From assembly GCA_002367305.1 (NCBI GenBank), contig DFBG01000166.1, positions 515 to 12,039 on the forward strand: a DNA stretch of 11,525 nt. The letters run 5' to 3'. Below are positions 6,575 to 11,525 of this stretch, in pieces. The stretch's first letter is position 1, and the number at the start of each line of letters is the position of its first letter. The position numbers and the translations under genes were made by a program. The notes under the pieces are model-generated. The model saw only the letters and a program-made list of their open reading frames with translations, searched no databases and was not told where the DNA came from. The DNA is from Actinobacteria bacterium UBA3086 (GTDB lineage Bacteria; Actinomycetota; Coriobacteriia; Anaerosomatales; UBA3086).

Positions 6575-6604
6575 ATGGAGATTACATTCGATCGGGAGGG
6601 ATGT

Positions 6605-7243
6605 ATGACATCGCGCTCAGGTCACGGTTTCGGAGTCCCCATGAGTATGGGCCCGTATGAAGCGGTCATCATCGGTGCCTCCATGGGCGGGCCGCCCGCT
6701 CTTGAGCAGGTGCTCTCCGGGATACCCAGCGACTTCCCTGTGCCCATCGCGATCTGCCAGCACATGCCAGCAGGTGCGACCGAGTCATTCGCTCATAGGC
6801 TTTCAGAGGTCTGTAACCTGCCGGTGACGGAAGCGGTTCATGGGGAGCGATTCCTTCCTGGGCACGTCTACTTGGCTCCTGGTGGCGCACAGACCCGCAT
6901 CACTCGCAACGGGGGCGTGTCGAGGCTCATGGTCGATGCGGACTTTGCTGACTCGCTCTATGTACCATCGGTCGATGTCTTGTTCTCTTCGTCGGCTCAA
7001 GCCTACGGTCCGCATCAGCTCGCAGTGATCATGACGGGAATGGGCTGGGACGGCGCAGCGGGGATGCTTGCGGTGCGTGAGGCCGGGGGCTACACCATCG
7101 CGCAGACGCTGGAATCCTCACACGCCCCCAGTATGCCGATGCGAGCGATAGGGGCTGGCGGGGTCGGCGAGCAGGTCTCGCTCGATCACCTGTCTTCCCG
7201 GATTCAGGGGCTCGTGACTCACACGGGCAGCGGGCGCAACTGA
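6605..7243 (+). CDS. cheB: Stand-alone CheB-type protein-glutamate methylesterase
   Basis: The 212-residue protein is only the CheB catalytic domain. The triad residues are visible: S26 in GASMGG, H53 in CQHMP and D149 in MTGMGWDGAAGM; PSVDVLF (121-127) is also a family hallmark. The family removes methyl groups from glutamates of chemotaxis receptors and deamidates glutamines, resetting receptor sensitivity. The N-terminal receiver domain that normally links CheB to CheA phosphorylation is absent: only about 17 residues precede the domain. Activity would therefore be constitutive or controlled in another way. ATG 6605 is preceded by GGGAGG at 6594-6599 at five-base spacing; an upstream in-frame ATG at 6575 has no such site. 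It converges on a chemotaxis receptor whose stop is 51 bases away, an obvious candidate substrate. No CheR, CheA or CheW gene is in the window. Confidence 0.9.
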   Translation: MTSRSGHGFGVPMSMGPYEAVIIGASMGGPPALEQVLSGIPSDFPVPIAICQHMPAGATESFAHRLSEVCNLPVTEAVHGERFLPGHVYLAPGGAQTRITRNGGVSRLMVDADFADSLYVPSVDVLFSSSAQAYGPHQLAVIMTGMGWDGAAGMLAVREAGGYTIAQTLESSHAPSMPMRAIGAGGVGEQVSLDHLSSRIQGLVTHTGSGRN

Positions 7244-7294
7244 GCTGTCACCGGATGTGTCCGCTGCGGTGGACTTCTGCGGTGTCGGATTACC

Positions 7295-9295
7295 TCAGGC
7301 GTCGTTGCGCACTCGGAACCCGGTGAGGTCCCCGTGCAGTTCGCGCGCCTCGGTCGTGATACTGGATGCGGCCGCTGCGAGTTGTTGCGCTCCTGCGGCA
7401 CTCTCACTCGAGGCTGTGCTCACCGAATGCATCGCTTCCACGAGTTGCGATGCTGCCGACTGTTGTTGTGTGGCTGCCGTCGCGATCTCGCGTGCCGCCA
7501 TGGCGGTGTCGGACATGTGCTCGAGGATGTCATCGAACGAATCCATGGACTCCCGACTCGTCGACACGCCCTCTTCTGCGGCCTGAGCCTGCTCTGCGGC
7601 AGTCTTGACCAGTGTCGCTGAGGCGGTCTGGATGTCCGAGATCATCACGTTGATGCGCGAGGTGGTCTGCGACACGGATTCCGCTAACCCGCGGATCTCG
7701 TCGGACACGATTGTGAATCCTCTTCCCGCCTCGCCGGCCCTCGCCGCTTCGATGGCGGCATTGAGTGCGAGAATCTTGGTCTGGTTAGCGATGCTGTCGA
7801 TGGCGAGGGTCATCTCGGTGATGTTGCGGGCGACCTCGGTCATATGTTCGGCCGACTGGCTCACCGAGCCGGCGCCCGCAGCGATCGCTTGGATCGTGTC
7901 GCCCGAGTGGGCCAGCTGCGATTTGCCTTCTTCCGCTGTCGCTAGTGTTCCTTCGGCCATGGTGAGCACGCGATGTGCGCCGTCCGCCACCGAGGCGAAG
8001 GTGCGCGAGAGTTCCTCGAGCGTGGCGGTGGATTCCGCCACCGCCGATGCCTGACGTGCCGCGCTGCTCGCCGCGGTCTGCGAGGCTACGTCGATCTCGC
8101 CCGCCACGTCGCGCAGCCGCCCGGTCGATCGGCCCACGTTCCCGATGAGATGGGTGAGTCCGGCGACCATGGTGTTGAACGAGGAGCCGAGATCGCGCGC
8201 TTCATCGAATCCGGTTTCCGGAACGTTGGCGGTCAAGTCACCGGCGGCGACTTTTCGGGACGCCGTGTCGAGTACCGTGATCGGTTTGGCGATCGCGCGG
8301 GCGACGGTCAGCCCCGCGATGAGGGCCGCTGCCAGCGCGATCACGATGACGATGGTGAACTCTATCGCGAAGGTGGTTGTGGCGCTTTTGTACGGATCGA
8401 GGGGGAGTCCCACATAGAGTATTCCGACGACATTCCCCAGCTCGTCCACTAGCGGGTTGTACGCTGTCATGTACTCATTGCCGACCACGCTGGCGACGCC
8501 GCGATAGGGAACGCCCTTGTCCAGAACCTCAGCGCGAACTTCGTCGGAGATGATCGTGCCGACAGCTCGTTCTCCCTCGGAATTCATGACTGTTGTCGCG
8601 ACGCGAATGCCACCCTTGAACACCGTCGCGGTGCCATCGAAGTTCTCGGCGATCGAGTCGACGAACTGCATGTTTCCATTCAAGACATCCGCGAGTACGA
8701 GGGTGCCCAACGGCTGACCGGTATAGGTGGTGATGGGTGCCGAGGAGAGTACAGCCAGGACACCATCGAGCTCTTCCGTTTGCGACGCGGCGGCCGTTTC
8801 CGTGACGTCCAGCGCGTAGAACCGTGTGAGGCCGAGAGCCTCGACGTCGGACTGACGTATCGAGGAAACGGTGGTGCGAGCCTCTCCGGTGACCAGCGCA
8901 CGTATCGCCTCGGAGTCGGGCTCGAACGGTTCTTTGGTCCTGCTTGAGATCAACACGGTGCCGTCTCCGTCGAGAATCATTGCGAACGAGACACGCGCCT
9001 GATCGACGACGACCCCGAGCTCTTCGCTCATCTCGGAGATCCGTCCTTCGCCGACGGCTGTGCGCACGACGCCTTGAGAGGCGGCTTTCTGTGCATGCTC
9101 AAGCGTTACGGTGGAGCGCTGCTGGAGCATTCCGTCAGCCATGGTGAGGTAGGCGTCCGCAGTTCTCTCGGCCTCAGAGTGGAGTTCACTCTTGAATGAG
9201 CTGATCGCGAAGTATGCGGCGATCACCATGGGGATCACGGCGACGCCCACGAAACCGACGACCATTCTGTTGCGAAGATTCCACGTGAACTTCAA
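7295..9295 (-). CDS. Methyl-accepting chemotaxis protein with large Cache sensor
   Basis: The 666-residue receptor has a first membrane helix at about 11-33, an extracytoplasmic sensor at 34-305, a second helix at 308-330, HAMP at about 331-385 and a long signalling coil at 400-655. The sensor reads as Cache-type, probably two PAS-like modules: DGDGTVLISS near 109 and the membrane-proximal YMTAYNPLVDELGNVVGILYVG at 275-296 (shown as two parts: YMTAYNPLVDELG and NVVGILYVG). The highly conserved hairpin tip for CheA/CheW contact is at about 500-535 (NQTKILALNAAIEAARAGEA, then GRGF). Extracellular ligand binding would set CheA activity. There is no C-terminal CheR-binding pentapeptide. The start is TTG 9295, supported by GAGGGG eight bases upstream and by the basic NLRNR before the first helix. 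It faces the CheB gene and is divergent from an AIM24-family gene. The ligand is unknown. Confidence 0.95.
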   Translation of the reverse strand: MKFTWNLRNRMVVGFVGVAVIPMVIAAYFAISSFKSELHSEAERTADAYLTMADGMLQQRSTVTLEHAQKAASQGVVRTAVGEGRISEMSEELGVVVDQARVSFAMILDGDGTVLISSRTKEPFEPDSEAIRALVTGEARTTVSSIRQSDVEALGLTRFYALDVTETAAASQTEELDGVLAVLSSAPITTYTGQPLGTLVLADVLNGNMQFVDSIAENFDGTATVFKGGIRVATTVMNSEGERAVGTIISDEVRAEVLDKGVPYRGVASVVGNEYMTAYNPLVDELGNVVGILYVGLPLDPYKSATTTFAIEFTIVIVIALAAALIAGLTVARAIAKPITVLDTASRKVAAGDLTANVPETGFDEARDLGSSFNTMVAGLTHLIGNVGRSTGRLRDVAGEIDVASQTAASSAARQASAVAESTATLEELSRTFASVADGAHRVLTMAEGTLATAEEGKSQLAHSGDTIQAIAAGAGSVSQSAEHMTEVARNITEMTLAIDSIANQTKILALNAAIEAARAGEAGRGFTIVSDEIRGLAESVSQTTSRINVMISDIQTASATLVKTAAEQAQAAEEGVSTSRESMDSFDDILEHMSDTAMAAREIATAATQQQSAASQLVEAMHSVSTASSESAAGAQQLAAAASSITTEARELHGDLTGFRVRNDA

Positions 9296-9303
9296 GTGAT
9301 TTA

Positions 9304-9309
9304 CCCCTC
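9304..9309 (-). promoter_or_regulatory. Ribosome binding site fixing a TTG start
   Basis: On the minus strand this reads GAGGGG, eight bases before TTG 9295-9293 of the chemotaxis receptor. The next in-frame ATG, residue 11, already lies at the edge of the first membrane helix and would drop the basic NLRNR anchor, so the TTG is preferred. Confidence 0.55.
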
Positions 9310-9451
9310 AGGAGCCAGTGATTCATTTTCACGCGTAGCAATATTGGAGCCAACAGGCATAACGTACCACTTCTGTGGGGTATGGTTCTTGTGTGGCGAT
9401 CTCAAAGGAATTGAGCGCGCCCTTGGACCCGCTGATCATGGGAGGAGAATT

Positions 9452-10159
9452 ATGCCTGACACCGTGAGCCCGGGCGTCGCTATGACGCTCAACGATTTCG
9501 TGGCCAAGCACTCACAGAGGGAGACCGGAGGCACGTGGCAACTCGAGAGCGGCAAGATGCTGGAGATACATCTCAATAACGAACTCGTGTACACCAAGAT
9601 GGGGTCGATGGTCTCCTACTACGGTGATCTGCGGTTTGAGCGCGCGGGTGCTGGCGGGGCCGCCAAGTTCATGAAGAAGGCGATGACCGGCGAGGGTGCA
9701 TCGACCACACGGGTCACGGGTTCGGGAATCCTCTACTGTGCGGACCAGGGCAAGCAGATATCGATCGTCTATCTCGAGAATCAGACGATCTACGTGAATG
9801 GCAGCGACCTGCTCGCGTACTCGGCCTCCTTGGAGTGGGACATTGTTCGGACGAAGGGCGCAGGCATGATGGCCGGCGGTCTGTTCAGCCTCAAACTCAC
9901 CGGTTCTGGATATGCCGCGATAACCACGCATGGTCAGCCCATGATCTTGGGAGTGAGTCCGGAGGTTCCTCTCTTCACCGACCCCAATGCGACTGTCGCG
10001 TGGTCCGAGGGTCTTCAGACTACGTTCAAAGCGGATATGAACCTGAAGACGTTCGTCGGTCGTTCGAGTGGAGAGACGTTCCAGATGCGTTTCGATGGCA
10101 CCGGTTTCGTCGTTCTTCAGCCCTACGAGGAGGCAGCGATCGTCTCAAGCGGCGGGTAG
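9452..10159 (+). CDS. AIM24 family protein (former DUF124)
   Basis: The 235-residue protein shows the glycine-rich beta-strand repeats of the AIM24 family: GSMVSYYGDLRFE (about 50-62), a FMKKAMTGEGAS linker, GSGILYCAD, a SLEWDIV strand followed by GAGMMAGGLFSLKLTGSG, and a closing GETFQMRFDGTGFVVLQP. The family folds as a beta-barrel-like domain of unknown biochemical function. In bacteria it is widespread, and in yeast mitochondria Aim24 helps keep inner-membrane complexes assembled. There is no signal peptide or membrane helix. ATG 9452 is chosen because of GGAGG at 9441-9445 with six-base spacing; the frame is open upstream to 9296 but lacks such a site and the residues look non-coding. 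It shares a 156-base divergent region with the chemotaxis receptor gene. I make no functional link between the two. Confidence 0.85.
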   Translation: MPDTVSPGVAMTLNDFVAKHSQRETGGTWQLESGKMLEIHLNNELVYTKMGSMVSYYGDLRFERAGAGGAAKFMKKAMTGEGASTTRVTGSGILYCADQGKQISIVYLENQTIYVNGSDLLAYSASLEWDIVRTKGAGMMAGGLFSLKLTGSGYAAITTHGQPMILGVSPEVPLFTDPNATVAWSEGLQTTFKADMNLKTFVGRSSGETFQMRFDGTGFVVLQPYEEAAIVSSGG

Positions 10160-10165
10160 GACGAC

Positions 10166-10190
10166 AGGCTGCGGGGCACGCGTGCAGCCT
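10166..10190 (+). terminator. Hairpin after the AIM24 gene, weak terminator candidate
   Basis: AGGCTGC (10166-10172) and GCAGCCT (10184-10190) form a perfect 7-base stem six bases after the AIM24 stop codon. No T-run follows (CCACC), so it would not be a standard intrinsic terminator. A second self-complementary stretch, GCACGCGTGC (10176-10185), competes with it. The rest of the gap to 10292 shows only the ribosome binding site of the next gene. Confidence 0.3.
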
Positions 10191-10292
10191 CCACCATGCA
10201 ACTGTATACGGGCATGCGTCACACAGGTGACTCAGGCGCAGGCCGATACGTGGGTATGAACAGGTTGTGATCTGCAGTTGGAGGTGGGTCGG

Positions 10293-10832
10293 ATGAAGCG
10301 CGGACTACTCTTCGCTCTTGTGATGCTCTTGGCATTGGCCATGATCTCGCCGGGTGCGGCGATGGCTGTACGTGGCGGCAATGGCAAGGCTGTGGGGCAT
10401 GACAACGGAGTGGAGACAGGGCGCTCCGAGGCAGCGTTGGAGCGCAGGCAGGCGAGAGAGTCATCCCATGAGGAGCAGCGTCTCGGGCGTGAAGAAGCTG
10501 CGCTCGAGCGTGAGCAGGCGAGGTCGGAGTTTCACGAGGCACAGCGTCTCCAGCGTGAAGAAGCTGTATTGGCTCGTGAGGAGGCGCGCGAAGAACGCGT
10601 CACGGGGCAGGAGAACGCAGCTGCTCGGATGGGCCGGAACCTTGATCGTATGGCCGCCAAGATGGCGGATGGCAAGCGCAAGCAACTGCCACCGGGACTC
10701 TCGGCTACATGGCTGAAGTTCATGAACAGCCTTGGGTACGAGGTCACCGCCGACGACCTTCCCGGGTCGGTTCCTGTGACCGATACGGTTCCGCCGGAGC
10801 TGGAAATGCCGGAGGCGCCCGAAGGCGAGTAG
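10293..10832 (+). CDS. Secreted charged protein with 22-residue repeats
   Basis: I do not recognise the family. The 179-residue product begins with a clear Sec signal peptide: KR at 2-3, hydrophobic 4-19 and a predicted type I cleavage after AMA (23-25). Residues 46-107 are almost entirely charged and Ala/Leu/Gln-rich and consist of two full and one partial 22-residue repeats (EAALERxQAR...E.QRLxRE), predicted as a long helix or coiled coil. The remaining part, MGRNLDRMAAKMADGKRKQ, is followed by LPPGLSATWLKFMNSLGY and an acidic, proline-rich end. Mature protein should be exported; no anchor or lipobox is seen. ATG 10293 has GGAGGTGG at 10280-10287. It is a single-gene unit, closed by a strong terminator at 10852-10881. 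Function unknown. Confidence 0.8.
   Translation: MKRGLLFALVMLLALAMISPGAAMAVRGGNGKAVGHDNGVETGRSEAALERRQARESSHEEQRLGREEAALEREQARSEFHEAQRLQREEAVLAREEAREERVTGQENAAARMGRNLDRMAAKMADGKRKQLPPGLSATWLKFMNSLGYEVTADDLPGSVPVTDTVPPELEMPEAPEGE
10428..10613 (+). repeat. 66-base in-frame tandem repeat inside the secreted protein gene
   Basis: Copy 1 is 10428-10493, copy 2 is 10494-10559, and a partial third copy runs from 10560 to about 10613. Each full copy encodes 22 residues beginning EAALER and ending QRLxRE. Copies differ at several bases, more in the middle than at the ends, so the duplication is not very recent. The repeat unit of 22 residues is two turns short of a whole number of heptads plus one (7+7+8), compatible with an imperfect coiled coil. 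Confidence 0.75.
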
Positions 10833-10851
10833 AAAGTATGCAGGCGTCATG

Positions 10852-10881
10852 AAAGGGATCCCGTTCGCGGGGTCCCTTTTT
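10852..10881 (+). terminator. Strong intrinsic terminator with UUCG loop
   Basis: AAAGGGATCCCG (10852-10863) pairs with CGGGGTCCCTTT (10868-10879) over 12 positions with a single G-U wobble. The loop is TTCG, and five T residues follow at 10877-10881. It ends the transcript of the secreted repeat protein, 20 bases after its stop codon. The A-rich left arm also gives a short U-run on the opposite strand, though no gene arrives from that side. Confidence 0.9.
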
Positions 10882-10910
10882 GTGTTGTTCTCATCTTCTC
10901 TGGAGGTCTG

Positions 10911-10926
10911 ATCTCCGGTAGGAGAT
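10911..10926. repeat. Short palindrome upstream of the regulator promoter
   Basis: ATCTCC and GGAGAT are perfect 6-base arms around GGTA. A second partner, CTGGAG at about 10900-10905, could pair with the same CTCC. It lies just before the candidate -35 element of the regulator gene, so it might be a binding site, or a small hairpin following the terminator. Confidence 0.25.
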
Positions 10927-10928
10927 AG

Positions 10929-10956
10929 TTGAATTCAGAACGTTTAGAAATATATG
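10929..10956 (+). promoter_or_regulatory. Promoter candidate of the regulator/ABC unit
   Basis: TTGAAT (10929-10934) as -35 and TATATG (10951-10956) as -10 are separated by 16 bases; the sequence around is locally A/T-rich, unlike the rest of the window. Transcription would start near 10963, about 43 bases before the chosen GTG. The GAACGTT repeats overlap its spacer and start region. Confidence 0.4.
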
Positions 10957-10986
10957 AACGTTGGAAATATCACATGAGACGTTCAT
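10938..10986. promoter_or_regulatory. Operator-like GAACGTT repeat cluster
   Basis: GAACGTT occurs at 10938-10944 and 10956-10962 as direct copies 18 bases apart, each followed by a related A/T stretch (TAGAAATAT and GGAAATAT). A third, inverted half-site lies at 10979-10986: ACGTTCAT mirrors ATGAACGT at 10954-10961 with perfect 8-base arms 17 bases apart. The block covers the presumed promoter and start of the regulator gene, the classical position for negative autoregulation by a dimeric MarR/GbsR-type protein. The binding protein is inferred from adjacency only. Confidence 0.55.
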
Positions 10987-11005
10987 GTTCCGGGAGGGGG
11001 AAGCA

Positions 11006-11473
11006 GTGACATCTGATGGCAGTTCGAAACGCAGGGCCGCCTTGCTGGACAGACTAGCGGTGATGATCGAGGGGGTCGGATTTCCTCGGACAACAGCACG
11101 AGTCTATGCGGCGCTGACCATGGCCGAGGGCGAGGGTCTCTCCACAAATGAACTCGTGGAGCAACTCGAGACCAGCAAGGCGTCGATCACTAACGCTATG
11201 CAGCTCCTCGTGGGGACGGCGCTTGTGGAGCGGTATCGGGTCCGCGGATCTCGCCAGGCACACTATCGGATCCTCAAGGGGACGTGGGAACAACTCTTGG
11301 GCCGGAAGTTCAAAGCCATGTCGGTCGTTCGTAAGACAGCTGAGGAGGCACTCGAAATCGTGGAATCCGACCTTGCTCGGGAACGGCTGCAGGAGATGTA
11401 TGACATATACACCTTCTTTGAAGAAGAGTTCGAGCACGTAATGGAGCGCTGGAGTGAAAGGAAGCGATCATGA
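11006..11473 (+). CDS. GbsR/MarR-like winged-helix transcriptional regulator
   Basis: The 155-residue protein has the layout of GbsR-type regulators in the MarR fold: a leading helix ending GFPRTTARVYAAL (25-37), a helix-turn-helix with LSTNELVEQLETSKASITNA as its core (45-64), a wing around VERYRVRGSRQAHYRI (74-89), and a long C-terminal helical region with many acidic and basic residues (about 100-155), likely for dimerisation. Such proteins often repress adjacent transporter genes and respond to a small ligand; no ligand can be inferred here. I chose GTG 11006 because GGGAGGGGG at 10992-11000 gives a strong ribosome binding site; ATG 10985 lies in frame inside the operator-like block and has none. 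Its stop overlaps the start of the ABC ATPase gene by the ATGA arrangement, so the two are translationally coupled. Confidence 0.85.
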   Translation: MTSDGSSKRRAALLDRLAVMIEGVGFPRTTARVYAALTMAEGEGLSTNELVEQLETSKASITNAMQLLVGTALVERYRVRGSRQAHYRILKGTWEQLLGRKFKAMSVVRKTAEEALEIVESDLARERLQEMYDIYTFFEEEFEHVMERWSERKRS

Positions 11474-11525
11474 CGGGACCCGCCATCAGAGTGCAGGACC
11501 TGGAGTTCTCGTACGGTGACCTCAA
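11470..11525 (+). CDS. ABC transporter ATP-binding protein, 5' end only
   Basis: Eighteen codons are present before the window ends. The peptide MTGPAIRVQDLEFSYGDL is the typical first strand of an ABC ATPase: a hydrophobic V-x-D/N-L followed by F-x-Y-G, where the aromatic residue stacks on the adenine of ATP. Walker A would lie about 20 residues further on, outside the window. ATG 11470 overlaps the regulator's TGA and is preceded by AAAGGAAG at 11457-11464. A permease gene is expected to follow. The substrate is unknown; regulator plus ATPase arrangements of this type commonly encode drug or lipid exporters. Confidence 0.75.
   Translation, partial: MTGPAIRVQDLEFSYGDL

Noticed and set aside
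7244..7294. Terminator between the convergent CheB and receptor genes
   Set aside because: Only imperfect pairing (GTCC with GGAC) and no T-run on either strand.
9296..9451. Possible c-di-GMP riboswitch upstream of the chemotaxis receptor
   Set aside because: Neither strand shows the conserved GEMM core or its tetraloop/receptor; only a weak CCAC-TTCT-GTGG hairpin (9367-9378) is present.
1..11525. CRISPR array, tRNA, rRNA or insertion sequence
   Set aside because: No regularly spaced repeats, cloverleaf or conserved rRNA segments, and no transposase-like frame with terminal inverted repeats were seen.

Overview
The window looks like chromosomal DNA of a high-GC, Gram-positive-type bacterium, most likely a member of the Actinomycetota and possibly of the Coriobacteriia or related anaerobic sediment lineages. 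The clues are the G/C-rich third codon positions, frequent GTG and TTG starts with clear Shine-Dalgarno sequences, a cobalamin-type radical SAM enzyme, a chemotaxis receptor beside a stand-alone CheB, and a GbsR/MarR-type regulator leading into an ABC transporter. No marker gene fixes the taxon, so this is inference. I saw no rRNA, tRNA, CRISPR array, insertion sequence or phage gene.

Layout. 1-1142 is a loose, partly decayed segment: a small orphan Rieske ferredoxin (191-577), a gene-poor stretch with a coding-like minus-strand tail (608-742), and the C-terminal half of a DUF2177 membrane protein whose N-terminal half is missing (918-1142). 1175-3983 on the minus strand holds a double-GNAT-fold protein of the YghO type (2745-3983) followed by a B12-binding radical SAM protein (1175-2635). 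Divergent from them on the plus strand are an LpxL/PatA-like lysophospholipid acyltransferase (4063-4968) and a CDP-alcohol phosphatidyltransferase (5070-5747). At least two of these four genes are clear membrane-lipid enzymes, and the other two belong to families with known lipid-modifying members, so a lipid-synthesis neighbourhood is a reasonable hypothesis.

5773-6495 (minus) is a lipoprotein with a pilin-like C-terminal region. Divergent from it is a stand-alone CheB methylesterase (6605-7243), which converges on a double-Cache methyl-accepting chemotaxis protein (7295-9295, minus). The receptor is divergent from an AIM24-family protein (9452-10159). Next comes a secreted, highly charged protein with a 22-residue repeat (10293-10832), closed by a strong intrinsic terminator with a UUCG loop. 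The window ends with a GbsR/MarR-like regulator (11006-11473), preceded by a compact set of GAACGTT repeats that look like its own operator. It is translationally coupled by an ATGA overlap to an ABC transporter ATPase cut by the window edge.

No complete, clearly new system is evident. The most interesting items are the possible lipid-modification cluster, the autoregulatory operator in front of the regulator/ABC pair, the lipoprotein with a pilin-like tail, and the repeat-containing secreted protein.
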